This document shows, piece after piece, positions 16,376 through 25,644 of a DNA stretch of 33,165 nt (positions are counted from its first letter, which is position 1; every line of letters begins with the position of its first letter). A program made the translations under genes and the position numbers. The notes beneath the pieces are model-generated. The model had not been told where the DNA came from. It made no database searches and worked only from the letters and a program-made list of their open reading frames with translations. Location: the NCBI RefSeq assembly GCF_000828085.3, contig NZ_JXCA02000030.1:181433-214597 (forward strand), given 5' to 3'. The stretch comes from Scytonema tolypothrichoides VB-61278. Its GTDB lineage: Bacteria; Cyanobacteriota; Cyanobacteriia; Cyanobacteriales; Nostocaceae.

Positions 16376-17191
16376 TTAATTTTTAATTCCCGCAGTGGGG
16401 GTAATTGCTGCTTTCAAATCGCCACAGAAATCTTTAATAGCCCGCAGCCCTTGATCTGGAGTCGTTTGTCCCAAGGGTTGCACAAATGCGCTTCCCACAA
16501 TCACTCCATCTGCGCCCCAGTCTCTAATCTGATGAGCTTGTTCTGGGGTAGAGATACCAAAACCAACAGCTATTGGTTTGTTGGTGACACTGCGGATTTC
16601 ATGGAGTACATCTTTTACCCGCGTTTGCACTTGGGAGCGTACACCTGTTACACCTGTGACACTCACGAGGTAAATAAATCCACGAGATTGGCGGGCGATC
16701 GCCTCAATTCGCTCTTTTGAACTGTTAGGAGTCACCAACAATGTGAGTTCAACTCCTACACTATCAGCAAACTTCAACACATCATCTGCTTCTTCCAAGG
16801 GTAAATCGGGTACGACTAACCCCTTGATTCCAGAATCAGCAACTTGCTTGAGGAACTGCTGGATGCCGAGATTTAAAATGGGGTTGTAATAAGTAAAGAG
16901 GATGATGGGCGATCGCAAACTACGAGTCGCTGACTGCGCCATTTCTAAAACATGAGCCAGTCGAGTTCCTCCCTTGAGGGCGCGAGTTGCAGCCGCTTGA
17001 ATAACAGGTCCATCCGCCAATGGATCAGAATAGGGAACTCCCAATTCAATAAAATCAGCACCATTCGCATCCAAAATTCCCAGGGCTTCGGCTGTCGTTT
17101 GCAAATCAGGATCGCCAGCTGTAATAAAAGGGATTAAAGCACATTGATTTTTTGTGCGCAAAGATTCAAAGTGTTCAGAGATAGAAGTCAT
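16376..17191 (-). CDS. trpA: Tryptophan synthase alpha chain
   Basis: Cleaves indole-3-glycerol phosphate to indole and glyceraldehyde-3-phosphate and channels indole to TrpB. 271 residues, a full TIM barrel. The catalytic Glu and Asp are in [17 protein letters not shown] (near residues 46-62). The flexible loop [13 protein letters not shown] and the phosphate-binding end [11 protein letters not shown] and GVIVGSAFV are all present. It sits 69 bp downstream of trpC on the same strand, consistent with one transcript. Confidence 0.96.
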   Translation of the reverse strand: MTSISEHFESLRTKNQCALIPFITAGDPDLQTTAEALGILDANGADFIELGVPYSDPLADGPVIQAAATRALKGGTRLAHVLEMAQSATRSLRSPIILFTYYNPILNLGIQQFLKQVADSGIKGLVVPDLPLEEADDVLKFADSVGVELTLLVTPNSSKERIEAIARQSRGFIYLVSVTGVTGVRSQVQTRVKDVLHEIRSVTNKPIAVGFGISTPEQAHQIRDWGADGVIVGSAFVQPLGQTTPDQGLRAIKDFCGDLKAAITPTAGIKN

Positions 17192-17260
17192 CTTAATGAA
17201 TTACCGAAAGCGAACAATAAGTTTATAGGGCAAAAGGAGAACGAAAAATGCAAACCTCAT

Positions 17261-18109
17261 TTAGATTCTTAATTCCTTGACAGCTTGCTCTAAATCAGCT
17301 TGCTTGACTAAGGATTCTCCTACGAGTACAGCTTTCGCTCCTGCTTGGGCGACAAAAGCTAAATCAGAAGATGTGTACAAACCAGACTCACTCACTACTG
17401 TAATATCTAAATCGCTTAACTTTTGTTGACGTTCTACCAAAAGACGTTTCGTCGTTTCTATATCAAGGGTAAAGTCTTCCAAATTGCGATTGTTAATTCC
17501 GACAAGTTGCACATTTGATAATGCCAGTACTCGGTCAAGTTCAGTTAAAGTATGAACTTCCACCAATGGAGTCATGCCCAAATCCTGAATAATGTGCAGA
17601 AAATCTTGCAGCGTTTCGTCGCTTAAAATCGCAGCAATGAGGAGCACTGCATCTGCACCTTTGACTCGTGCCAGATAAATTTGGTAAGGATCTATAACAA
17701 ACTCTTTGCAAAGTAGGGGTAACTCTACACTATTTCTAATGAGTTCTAAATTCTTAAAACCGCCCTGAAAAAATTTCTCGTCAGTTAAGACAGAAATACA
17801 AGTAGCACCACCTCGCTCATATGCTTGAGCAATTTTTACAGGTTCAAAATCAGCACGAATGACTCCTTTACTTGGTGAAGCTTTCTTAACCTCAGCAATA
17901 ATGCTGGGAGGAGTAGAATTTTGCCGTATGGCATTTAAGAAATTTCGTACAGGAGGAGCAAGATTGATCTGAAGTTTTAAATCGGCGATTGGCAGTTGCT
18001 CTTTCATCAGGGCAACTTCTTGTTGTTTATGCTCAACAATTTCTTCGAGAATATGGCGCGGTTTGGTAGACGCAGTTGCTTGAGTTGGTTGATGGTGATA
18101 ATTTAGCAT
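17261..18109 (-). CDS. trpC: Indole-3-glycerol phosphate synthase
   Basis: Closes the indole ring: converts carboxyphenylamino-deoxyribulose phosphate to indole-3-glycerol phosphate with loss of CO2. 282 residues, monofunctional (no fused TrpF). Marks: [14 protein letters not shown] at the N-terminus; [16 protein letters not shown] with the catalytic Lys; [38 protein letters not shown]; and VVSESGL near the C-terminus. The gap to trpEG is 208 bp and holds repeat DNA. The start has little ribosome-binding sequence. Confidence 0.95.
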   Translation of the reverse strand: MLNYHHQPTQATASTKPRHILEEIVEHKQQEVALMKEQLPIADLKLQINLAPPVRNFLNAIRQNSTPPSIIAEVKKASPSKGVIRADFEPVKIAQAYERGGATCISVLTDEKFFQGGFKNLELIRNSVELPLLCKEFVIDPYQIYLARVKGADAVLLIAAILSDETLQDFLHIIQDLGMTPLVEVHTLTELDRVLALSNVQLVGINNRNLEDFTLDIETTKRLLVERQQKLSDLDITVVSESGLYTSSDLAFVAQAGAKAVLVGESLVKQADLEQAVKELRI

Positions 18110-18159
18110 CTTTTTATAGTGGTTATTAGTTCAAGAAAGGGAGAGTTAATCCAAAATTC

Positions 18160-18290
18160 AGAACCTCACCCTGCCCTGTCGGGCATCCCTCTCCGCGATT
18201 TCGGAGAGGGAAAGTCCTAACTTTTATCTGGGTCCCCTACAAAATGGGGTTTAGGATGATTCAATCATTTGTGTGTACACCGTAGCCTAC
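18160..18290. repeat. Palindromic repeat patch between trpEG and trpC
   Basis: The perfect 9-bp stem CCCTCTCCG (18187-18195) with CGGAGAGGG (18202-18210) follows CCCTGCCCTGTCGGGCA (18171-18187). Further on, TTGTGTGTACACCGTAGC (18269-18286) is the same word found in both arms of the 2906-3236 palindrome. It looks like an inserted and partly decayed copy of a dispersed element family. Confidence 0.55.
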
Positions 18291-18317
18291 AACTAGAGAG
18301 GGTTATAACAGAGGTGA

Positions 18318-20513
18318 TTATGCAAGGGCTGAAGAGGGAATTGTAGCCATGAATTCACGGACTACATTTTTAACAATTGTTAAGCCGACTCCTCCTGCCA
18401 AAGTCATGATGGATTCTGGATGGAACTGAACGGCGGCAATTGGTAATGTGCGATGCTCAATGCCCATAATCACACCATCTGCAGACATGGCGGTCACTTT
18501 GAGTTCTGCGGGTAGGCTTTCCGGCAGTGCATAGAGCGAGTGATATCTACCAACTTCAAACGATTGTGGTAGACCTTTGAAGGTAACAGAATCTGGATCA
18601 ACAACAGATACCATAGATACTTTACCATGCTGGGGATAATCTAAAACTCCCAGTGTTCCACCGTGTGCCTCGACTATTCCTTGTAAGCCCAAGCACACAC
18701 CAAATATGGAAATTTGCCGTTTTTTGCAGGCTGTGATCGTCTCTGCTACACGAAAATCACTTGGTTTTCCAGGACCTGGAGATAATACAACCAAGTCAGG
18801 TTTTTCTGTATCAAAAACTGATTCTGCAAAACCATGCCGTAGTGTTGTGACTGTGGCTCCAGTTTGACGAATGTAATTTGCTAGAGTATGAAGAAATGAG
18901 TCTTCATAGTCAACTAACAAGACACGTTTCCCCACTCCTGGATTTGCTTGTTGAATGTCAAGGCCTGACAAACTTGACAAATCTGCACTCTTATGTTCTA
19001 CAACACGAAGTGTTTGGAATAAAGCACTCGCTTTAGTAATAGTTTCTTGAGCTTCCGCTTCTGGCTCTGAGTCATAAAGAACTGTTGCACCAACTCGCAC
19101 CTGTGCGACTGAGTCCTTGAGTCGGATAGTCCTTAAAATCAGACCAGTATTCAAGTTGCCTTTAAAACTTAAGCCTCCAACGGCTCCACCATACCAACGT
19201 CTGGGACTGCGCTCATTTTGTTCGAGAAACTGCATGGCTGAGCGTTTTGGTGCTCCTGTGACTGTGACTGCCCACAGATGCGTCAGGAATGCATCCAAAG
19301 CATCAGCTTCTGGTTGCAGCACGCCTTCCACATGGTCTACCGTATGGATAAGATGGCTGTACAATTCAATTTGGCGACGACCAATGACTCGCACAGTCCC
19401 TGGCTCACAAATCCGCGACTTATCATTGCGGTCTACGTCGGTACACATGGTGAGTTCGGATTCATCTTTACGCGAGTTCAGCAGCTTCTGGATTTGCGCT
19501 GCATCATCAATCGCAGTTTCACCGCGACGGATTGTACCACTGATTGGGCAAGTTTCAACACGTCTGCCGTCAACACGCACAAACATTTCTGGAGATGCAC
19601 CAATCAGATATTCTCCACCTAAATTAAAGATGAATCCATAGGGACTGGGATTAATCTCCTTGAGAGTGCGGAAAAGTTCGGTTGGGGATTTTTCGCAGGT
19701 TTGATAGAAGCTTTGACTGGGAACAACTTCAAATAAATCGCCACGACGGAAGTAATCGAGGGCTTTGATGACTTGTTGTTCATATTCACCTGGTGCATGG
19801 TCAGATCCTTGAGTCACACTTAAACGTTGACCTCGGTAATCTATAACTTCACCCGTGCGAGGTAAATCCCGAGTGCTACCATTCTTGGTGACGAAATCAT
19901 ACTGCACTCTGAATGCCTGTTGCAGGTGGTAGTCAACAACTAACAATTCATCAGGTAGATAGAGTACCAAATCTCTTTGGTCTGCTGAACGTTCCAGGTG
20001 CTTTGGCATTTGCTCAAACTGGAAAACTAAGTCATAGCCAAATGCACCATAAAGTCCCAAGTTTTCATCTACCGGACTGTGGAAGACAGATAATATCTCG
20101 CGAACTACACTGAAAACAGATGGTTGTCTACTGCGTTCTTCTTCTGAGAAGAGACGTTCAGTTGGTTTGACAGAGCCGATAATACGCTTGTTCTCTTTAC
20201 TAACAGCTTGAAGATATGGTTGGTCTAACAGGCACTCTGCCACATAATCTAGCAGTATTTTGCCTCGCTCATTATGAGCCGTAATAGTAAAAGTGTTATC
20301 ACAGGTAACAAGTTCTAAAGGTGGATTGACAAAACCTATCGCCCATCGTTTGTAGCGCCCTGGGTATTCGTAGCTACTTGCCAGTAAGCCTCCGCGTTGG
20401 GAATCGAGACGCATCAAAACCTCATCAATTGCTGAATCTATCGAAGTTTGAGTCACGGAGCGCGATACGAAGATTCCACCTTTAGTTGTGTAAGACTGTG
20501 TGTCAAAAGACAT
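18318..20513 (-). CDS. trpE(G): Fused anthranilate synthase TrpE-TrpG
   Basis: First step of tryptophan synthesis: chorismate plus glutamine gives anthranilate. Its 731 residues join both subunits. The N-terminal chorismate-binding part (about 1-510) shows YEYPGRYKRWAIGF in the feedback-site region, FNLGGEYLIGASPEM, CPISGTIRRGE, MCTDVDRNDKSRIC and TGAPKRSAM. The C-terminal amidotransferase (about 525-731) shows LSPGPGKPSDF, the nucleophile in IFGVCLGLQGIVEAHGG, and the His-Glu pair in AAVQFHPES. Fused forms occur in rhizobia, Azospirillum and in extra copies in some cyanobacteria, while housekeeping cyanobacterial TrpE and TrpG are separate. AAGAGGG lies about 10 bases before ATG. No trpD follows. 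Confidence 0.95.
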   Translation of the reverse strand: MSFDTQSYTTKGGIFVSRSVTQTSIDSAIDEVLMRLDSQRGGLLASSYEYPGRYKRWAIGFVNPPLELVTCDNTFTITAHNERGKILLDYVAECLLDQPYLQAVSKENKRIIGSVKPTERLFSEEERSRQPSVFSVVREILSVFHSPVDENLGLYGAFGYDLVFQFEQMPKHLERSADQRDLVLYLPDELLVVDYHLQQAFRVQYDFVTKNGSTRDLPRTGEVIDYRGQRLSVTQGSDHAPGEYEQQVIKALDYFRRGDLFEVVPSQSFYQTCEKSPTELFRTLKEINPSPYGFIFNLGGEYLIGASPEMFVRVDGRRVETCPISGTIRRGETAIDDAAQIQKLLNSRKDESELTMCTDVDRNDKSRICEPGTVRVIGRRQIELYSHLIHTVDHVEGVLQPEADALDAFLTHLWAVTVTGAPKRSAMQFLEQNERSPRRWYGGAVGGLSFKGNLNTGLILRTIRLKDSVAQVRVGATVLYDSEPEAEAQETITKASALFQTLRVVEHKSADLSSLSGLDIQQANPGVGKRVLLVDYEDSFLHTLANYIRQTGATVTTLRHGFAESVFDTEKPDLVVLSPGPGKPSDFRVAETITACKKRQISIFGVCLGLQGIVEAHGGTLGVLDYPQHGKVSMVSVVDPDSVTFKGLPQSFEVGRYHSLYALPESLPAELKVTAMSADGVIMGIEHRTLPIAAVQFHPESIMTLAGGVGLTIVKNVVREFMATIPSSALA

Positions 20514-20537
20514 AGATATGACCCTCTTAAAGCTGAC

Positions 20538-20557
20538 TAAAAAATCCTCACCAGGAT
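20538..20557 (-). terminator. Possible attenuator hairpin in the trpEG leader
   Basis: Read on the minus strand: ATCCT-GGTG-AGGAT followed by six T, ending 25 bases before the trpEG ATG. A 5-bp stem is weak, and no Trp-rich leader peptide is visible (the nearest short frame is M-I-V-N-V-R-F). It may be chance. Confidence 0.22.
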
Positions 20558-21063
20558 AGTTTGGCGACTTGGTGACAAAGTTGAGTGCAGGACACTGGTT
20601 AAAATCTAACGTTGACTATCATGTTTATCTGAGTGATTGTTAGTTGACAACAACGGCCTGATCTTAGATAGATGTCATTTAATTTCACTTATGCAGTTTC
20701 GAGAAAGAAATGATTTTGCAGGGTTTAGGATGAAAATATGTACTGCCCCTATTGTCATAGGGCGGTATCTACAAAAGATTGGTTAGAAATTCGGTCGTTT
20801 TGTCACGTTGTTGTCGGTATAAGATTTCTTAAAATTTAACAGCAGTGTCAATTATAGTTTTGGAATTAGAAAATCGGAGCAAATTAGAGTGTGCGTATTT
20901 TTGTACTGTATTTTTAGTCAAACTGAAAGAATAATACGCACACATGATTGCCTTAACGAAATAATTTCAGAATGATTAAAGAATCTGAGGTAGGCAAATC
21001 GATGAGTCATTGGTGTAAACATGATATTACCTACCCTAGAGAAACCACTGTTGATTGATCAAC
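20558..21063. other. aroG-trpEG spacer with two inverted repeats
   Basis: No secure gene in about 500 bp. GTGTGCGTAT (20889-20898) pairs exactly with ATACGCACAC (20934-20943). TACTGCCCCTAT (20741-20752) pairs imperfectly with ATAGGGCGGTA (20757-20767). A 33-codon plus-strand frame from 20739 (MYCPYCHRAV...) has one CxxC but no further support. A separate trpEG promoter probably lies in this spacer; boxes are not clear. Confidence 0.4.
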
Positions 21064-22158
21064 TTAGACACCTACAGTCGAATGAGTTTTGCTAGCAAAT
21101 GGTGTAGTTGTGAAGGCAGATTTTGTTCCACGTCCGAAGAATTGGGCAAGGGGAGCAAGTTCTTGCATGAGTTCGACAAAATCCGGTGGTGTCAGAGATT
21201 GAGGGCCATCTGATAGTGCTTTGGAGGGATTGGGGTGAACTTCAATCATTAAGGAATCTGTACCAGCTGCGATCGCTGCCTTTGCCATTGTTGGTACAAA
21301 CCTAGAGTAGCCGGTGGCATGACTGGGGTCAATCATAATTGGCAAATGGGTCAGTCCACGCAATACAGGTACCACAGATAGATCTAGAACATTCCTTGTA
21401 TATTGCTTGTCAAAGCTGCGAATTCCGCGTTCACACAAAATCACATTTGGATTACCAGCAGCCAGAATGTATTCAGCAGCCATCAACCATTCTTCAATTG
21501 TCGCAGACAGCCCCCGCTTGAGCAGAATTGGTTTACCAGTAGCGCCTGCTTTCTTCAGTAAGGAGAAGTTTTGCATATTGCGAGCACCAATTTGCACCAC
21601 ATCAGCAACTTCTGCAACTTTGTCTAAATCCGCTGTATCCATTACTTCTGTGATAATCCCGAGTCCAGTGACTTCGCGGGCTTTTGCTAACAGGGATAGG
21701 GCGCTTTCGCCATGTCCTTGGAAAGCATAAGGTGAACTACGAGGTTTGTAAGCACCTCCCCGGATAAACTGGGCACCAGTGGCTTTTACGACTTGTGCTG
21801 TTTCGACAATCATTTCTTCGTTTTCGACTGAACAAGGTCCAGCGACTACAATTAAAGGATGATTTTGACCAAAAGTAACTGGACCATTGGGAGTTGGGAC
21901 AACGACTTCGCTTGGTTCACCATAGCGATATTCTAACGAAACCCGTTTGAAAGGCTGTTTCACGCGAATCACCTGTTCGATAAATGGGCTGATTTGTTGG
22001 ACGTGTTCTGGAGAAATAACACTTGTATCACCTACCAAGCCAATGACAACCTTGTCTTTACCAATAACTTTTTCGGTTGTGACGGAATACTGATGCAGTT
22101 CTTGAATGATTCTTTCGATTTCAGATGCGGGAGTTTGGGATTTGATGACGACAATCAT
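21064..22158 (-). CDS. aroF/aroG: 3-deoxy-7-phosphoheptulonate (DAHP) synthase, class I beta
   Basis: Entry enzyme of the shikimate pathway: phosphoenolpyruvate plus erythrose-4-phosphate gives DAHP. From ATG 22158 the protein is 364 residues. An N-terminal ferredoxin-like (ACT-like) regulatory domain (about 1-75, from MIVVIKSQTPASEIERIIQE) is followed by the barrel with VVAGPCSVEN, RGGAYKPRSSPYAFQG, QIGARNMQN, PILLKRGLS, CERGIRSF and IDPSHATG. The start is chosen because the domain begins there and GAGG lies 7 bases upstream; an in-frame extension to 22296 adds 46 residues unlike the family. It leads the minus-strand aromatic block and supplies chorismate precursor. The N-terminal domain implies allosteric control by an aromatic end product. 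Confidence 0.94.
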   Translation of the reverse strand: MIVVIKSQTPASEIERIIQELHQYSVTTEKVIGKDKVVIGLVGDTSVISPEHVQQISPFIEQVIRVKQPFKRVSLEYRYGEPSEVVVPTPNGPVTFGQNHPLIVVAGPCSVENEEMIVETAQVVKATGAQFIRGGAYKPRSSPYAFQGHGESALSLLAKAREVTGLGIITEVMDTADLDKVAEVADVVQIGARNMQNFSLLKKAGATGKPILLKRGLSATIEEWLMAAEYILAAGNPNVILCERGIRSFDKQYTRNVLDLSVVPVLRGLTHLPIMIDPSHATGYSRFVPTMAKAAIAAGTDSLMIEVHPNPSKALSDGPQSLTPPDFVELMQELAPLAQFFGRGTKSAFTTTPFASKTHSTVGV

Positions 22159-22168
22159 TTTCTTGACC

Positions 22169-22252
22169 TCATGAAATAGTTTTGGTTTTGGTTCGTGTCT
22201 TTGTCCGCCGTAAGTTTGTTTGGCGTCTTGGACTAGTTTTTTGCTTCTGCAT
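22169..22252 (-). CDS. Possible leader peptide ORF upstream of DAHP synthase
   Basis: A 27-codon frame from ATG 22252 ending in TGA at 22169-22171, whose TGAGG overlaps the ribosome-binding site of the DAHP synthase ten bases later. The peptide is strongly basic (MQKQKTSPRRQTNLRRTKTR, then TKTKTIS) with an alternating Thr-Lys tail. The frame is open further upstream to a GTG at 22351. No Trp, Phe or Tyr codon runs, so it is not a classical attenuation leader. It could act by translational coupling, or be chance. Confidence 0.25.
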   Translation of the reverse strand: MQKQKTSPRRQTNLRRTKTRTKTKTIS

Positions 22253-22428
22253 TTTGATAGGGATAGGGGTTGGAGGTTTATGCACCCCGACGTCAATTTG
22301 TAGAAAATTTCTGATCACCTGAGAGTTTGCATCATTCTCAATCACAGACACAGCCTCAATTTCTCGTTTCCAAGTTCAGCGACTGAACGAGCGCTGGCAT
22401 GTTTTTTGTTGGCAGAATTGAAAACGAC

Positions 22429-22462
22429 AGATCCCCAACTTCGCAGAAGAAGTCGGGGATCT
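22429..22462 (-). terminator. Hairpin terminator after msrA
   Basis: AGATCCCCAACTT (22429-22441) pairs with AAGTCGGGGATCT (22450-22462), one mismatch, loop of 8. It lies 47 bp past the msrA stop on the minus strand. The following T content is modest on both strands, so it could act in both directions. Confidence 0.55.
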
Positions 22463-22508
22463 TGTTTCTCACAAATATTTAGAATTGCTATAGAACGGTG
22501 AGAAAATG

Positions 22509-23171
22509 TCACGCATTAAGTTCAGCAATTCCCACAGGACAAGCAACGTTAGTCCCCCCTAATCCACAATAGCCATTGGGGTTTTTCGCCAGGTACTGCT
22601 GATGGTATTCCTCGGCATAGTAAAATTCAGGAGCATCCAGAATTTCAGTGGTAATTTTCCCATAATCTGCACCACTAAGAGCTTGCTGATACGCTTGTTG
22701 TGATGCTTCTGCTAGCTTTCTTTGATTTTCAGAATACACGTAAATTCCTGAACGGTACTGAGTACCCACGTCGTTACCCTGACGCATTCCTTGAGTGGGG
22801 TTGTGGTTTTCCCAGAAGACTTTTAGTAACTCGGAATAACTAATGACTTTTGGATCAAAAACCACTTGTACCACTTCATTGTGACCTGTGCGTCCAGAAC
22901 ACACTTCTTTATAAGTCGGGTTAGGAGTGACACCAGCAGCATAACCAACTGCTGTGCTATAAACTCCTTCTAGCTGCCAGAATTTGCGTTCAGCACCCCA
23001 AAAGCACCCCATGCCAAACGTTGCAATTTCCATTCCTTCTGGAAATGGCGGCTTGAGGGGATGACCGTTAACATAGTGACGGTCTGGTACTGGCATTTTT
23101 TCTGCTCGTCCTGGCAAAGCTTCTTCAGGACTGGGCAGGCTTAACTTTTTACCAAATCCAAATAACACCAT
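22509..23171 (-). CDS. msrA: Peptide-methionine (S)-S-oxide reductase
   Basis: Repairs oxidised methionine in proteins using thioredoxin. 220 residues. The catalytic motif is [14 protein letters not shown] (Cys near residue 56). Other family marks are [46 protein letters not shown] and [19 protein letters not shown]. The N-terminal extension of about 45 residues is usual in cyanobacterial MsrA. Single gene with its own terminator. It is not obviously tied to the aromatic block beside it. Confidence 0.95.
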   Translation of the reverse strand: MVLFGFGKKLSLPSPEEALPGRAEKMPVPDRHYVNGHPLKPPFPEGMEIATFGMGCFWGAERKFWQLEGVYSTAVGYAAGVTPNPTYKEVCSGRTGHNEVVQVVFDPKVISYSELLKVFWENHNPTQGMRQGNDVGTQYRSGIYVYSENQRKLAEASQQAYQQALSGADYGKITTEILDAPEFYYAEEYHQQYLAKNPNGYCGLGGTNVACPVGIAELNA

Positions 23172-23244
23172 TGATTTTTACTCTAGGTTTTTATGAGAGT
23201 GTCTTTACCTTACTTAATATTGTACAGATACTGGTTGTAGTATA

Positions 23245-23290
23245 GAGCCAGTGTGGTGGGCGGGTTTCCCGACTTGTAGCACCTAGCGTG
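23245..23290. repeat. Second copy of the GCCAGTG...GGCGGGTTTCCCGAC repeat
   Basis: GAGCCAGTGTGGTGGGCGGG then TTTCCCGACTTGTAGCACCT follows the same pattern as the 56-bp insert in the IS630 transposase (12818-12873). It lies in the 142-bp spacer between msrA and the helicase-like gene. Confidence 0.6.
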
Positions 23291-23313
23291 CTCTTAAATT
23301 GCGCCGAAATGCG

Positions 23314-25557
23314 TTAAACGACAGCAGGTTCAGAAACAACTGAAACGCAAGCATGTACCAAAGGTAGCAAAGGACCAAGTTGTTCTTGCCCATTAACCGC
23401 TAAATCGCTATGACATAAATAGACTCTCTCGGACACGCGAGCAAGCAAATCTGCCAGAATTGTTCGCAGTCTTTGTTCTTCTGCTAACTTTTCATCTTCT
23501 ACTGTCCAAGGTTCGCCCAGCCTTTCTTGGAGGAAGAATGGTGCACCGAACAAAGTTGCCGCACCGCCTTTTGCCCACAAAGGCGAACCTGTATCCAACC
23601 AGAACTGCCAACGGTGAGATCGTCTAGAAGAGCGATATTGGAAGATGGTAGCCAATGTGACAGCGTTTGATTTCGGCCCGATGGGATGAACGGGGTAGGG
23701 ATTAGCGGTAATGGTACCACGCCGCAGGAGTTGGATAAATTCGGCAGTTGTTGAGTGAGGTGAAGTGCCCGAACTTTGAGTTTCCTCTTTTAATGAAGGA
23801 GAAACAGAGGAAGTTTGCCGCAATCTCGTATCAATCTCCCAGTAGTGCTGCGCAGTTTCCAAGAGTTCCCGCAGTGCTGCTAATTGGTCGTAGGGGAAAT
23901 TGTTGCCATTCCACAAGAAACGCTGAATTGCCCATCCTAAAAGAGAAATGGGACTGGGAATCAAGCGCAGTTCCTGTTGTGTTTTTTGGGTTTCTAACCA
24001 CTGCAATATATTACCATAAGCCGTGGTGGCGGCGTAGCCCAGCCTATCCCAGCGGTCAAACGCCGTAACAGGTAGCAACTTGGGTTGGTCTGGATGGGGT
24101 ACAAAGCAGTAGTCTGCTATCAAGCCAGCGCGGACGGGATCAATGTGGGGAAATGAGGGAGGGAGGGAGGGAGGGTGTTGTTGTATTTTTTCTTCGTTTT
24201 CTCGTCCGATTCCAGAGACTCCCCTGCTTAACACAACCAACATCTCTGCCACAGCATCCCGATCTACTAAGCGTCCTAAGCCGGGATAGACTAAGGTAAG
24301 GACGGTGAGTAATCCTCTGATGATCGGCGAACTTATCAAGGGGCGTTGGTCGTTGAGAGGCTGTACTTGGATGTTTTGCTTGGTGAGGATTTCTGTGAGG
24401 GTGTAACGGGCGATCGCATCTAAACCCGGCGCAATGATCGCCACTTCGTTTGGCTGTATGTGTCTGTCTTTAACAGCTTTAACAATCACCTCTGCTGTTT
24501 GCCGCAATAATTGAGCGCGGGAGGTGGTTTGAATAGATTGCACTGCTGCTGGTAAGCTCAAAGGAATAACTTGTTCTGTTATCAGCTCCAGCATCGGTAT
24601 CGTGCTAGCTTCTCCAATTGATAAAAAGGGAGGCTGAGTCAAAATTTCTTGCCGACAATGTGCTGATAATCCTTCTAAATAGTTGGGGTCAGCTCCTAGT
24701 CCCAAACGCACTACACTATCAGGATTGTAGCTTAATGCCCCCACTGCACCGTTATTTAGAAGCAACTCAAACAGGTGGCGCGATAGGGCAGGATAATCTT
24801 GGACATCATCAGCCAGGACTGCTTGATACCGTTTGGTAAGCTGTTGCTGATAAATTGGGTTTGGTAAGAGGTATTTGCCGTAAACTTCGGTCATGATTCC
24901 ATAAGTGAGGAATCCTCTGTCTAGACACCAGTTACGCCAATTGAGTAGCAAAGATATAATGAGTTCAGGTTCTAGGTTTGTACTATTTTCTTGCTGAGCA
25001 ATCGCACTGAGCAAAACATCATCAATTTTCTCACACGCTATGCCACTATAAGCCCCTAGTTGCAATAAATCCAAGATACGACGTACTAATCGGTACTCCG
25101 GATCTCCCGCGCGACGCAAAGTTTCCTCATCCAATTGGGGACGCCAAAGCTTGGTTGCTAGTTCCTGTTCAGTTTCTGGACGCAGCCGTACTGGAAATTG
25201 CGCCTTTAACTTCAATAACTGAATAAGCAAAGGCCAAAACAAAGTCACTTCATCCTGAATAAAACCCAAGGGCGTCTTGCAACGTACTGGATATTTTCCC
25301 GCAGTTGCTCTAACAATTCTATCCGCTAAATCCCGCCGATTTTCGTCATTGGCAGCCAAAATTAAGACTCCTGGTTCTGTTTGATGAAGATACAAGCGTC
25401 TTGGTATATTCTCCCTATTTTTTTCACCTTGGTTTTTCGTATAATATGACTCTTTGCTGCTCGTTTGACTCAACACCCAATTACAAAACTGCTTTACCAA
25501 GCGAGCAGTCTTACCACTGCGGCTAGATCCTGTTACCCAAAGGGAATCCCAAATCAT
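23314..25557 (-). CDS. SF1 helicase-like/AddB-like P-loop protein (recombinase family)
   Basis: A 747-residue protein with a Walker A loop at the very N-terminus (VTGSSRSGKTARLV, residues 9-21). A Walker B-like VLADDVQDYPALSRHLFELL lies near residue 240. A nucleotide-handling region EVAIIAPGLDAIARYTLTEI lies near 365, and a late helicase-type segment NAVTLATIFQYRSSRRSHR near 640. The pattern resembles UvrD/Rep-like or AddB/RexB subunits in which some helicase motifs are degenerate; cyanobacterial homologues are often named 'recombinase family protein'. A role in DNA recombination or repair is inferred. AAGGAGA lies before ATG. A low-complexity Pro/Ser stretch (HPPSLPPSFPH, near residue 464) comes from a GGGA tandem repeat. 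Confidence 0.7.
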   Translation of the reverse strand: MIWDSLWVTGSSRSGKTARLVKQFCNWVLSQTSSKESYYTKNQGEKNRENIPRRLYLHQTEPGVLILAANDENRRDLADRIVRATAGKYPVRCKTPLGFIQDEVTLFWPLLIQLLKLKAQFPVRLRPETEQELATKLWRPQLDEETLRRAGDPEYRLVRRILDLLQLGAYSGIACEKIDDVLLSAIAQQENSTNLEPELIISLLLNWRNWCLDRGFLTYGIMTEVYGKYLLPNPIYQQQLTKRYQAVLADDVQDYPALSRHLFELLLNNGAVGALSYNPDSVVRLGLGADPNYLEGLSAHCRQEILTQPPFLSIGEASTIPMLELITEQVIPLSLPAAVQSIQTTSRAQLLRQTAEVIVKAVKDRHIQPNEVAIIAPGLDAIARYTLTEILTKQNIQVQPLNDQRPLISSPIIRGLLTVLTLVYPGLGRLVDRDAVAEMLVVLSRGVSGIGRENEEKIQQHPPSLPPSFPHIDPVRAGLIADYCFVPHPDQPKLLPVTAFDRWDRLGYAATTAYGNILQWLETQKTQQELRLIPSPISLLGWAIQRFLWNGNNFPYDQLAALRELLETAQHYWEIDTRLRQTSSVSPSLKEETQSSGTSPHSTTAEFIQLLRRGTITANPYPVHPIGPKSNAVTLATIFQYRSSRRSHRWQFWLDTGSPLWAKGGAATLFGAPFFLQERLGEPWTVEDEKLAEEQRLRTILADLLARVSERVYLCHSDLAVNGQEQLGPLLPLVHACVSVVSEPAVV
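24157..24175 (+). repeat. (GGGA)n tandem tract, G-quadruplex candidate
   Basis: Five GGG runs separated by single A on the plus strand, inside the helicase-like gene (non-coding strand for that gene). Single-base loops make it a strong intramolecular G4 candidate. The tract encodes the Pro/Ser low-complexity patch. Confidence 0.7.
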
Positions 25558-25644
25558 AAACCATCTCCTTAGAGATTTTTTCAGACACTTCGTACGTTAA
25601 CTTAAGTTTAAGAGTCACAAAACAATGCTGGATTATTGCCAACA

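Noticed and set aside
19117-19641. 174-codon plus-strand ORF
   Set aside because: Antisense shadow within the trpEG gene; no domain.
20739-20840. 33-codon plus-strand ORF starting MYCPYCH
   Set aside because: Too short, one CxxC only, sits on a palindrome antisense to the trpEG leader.
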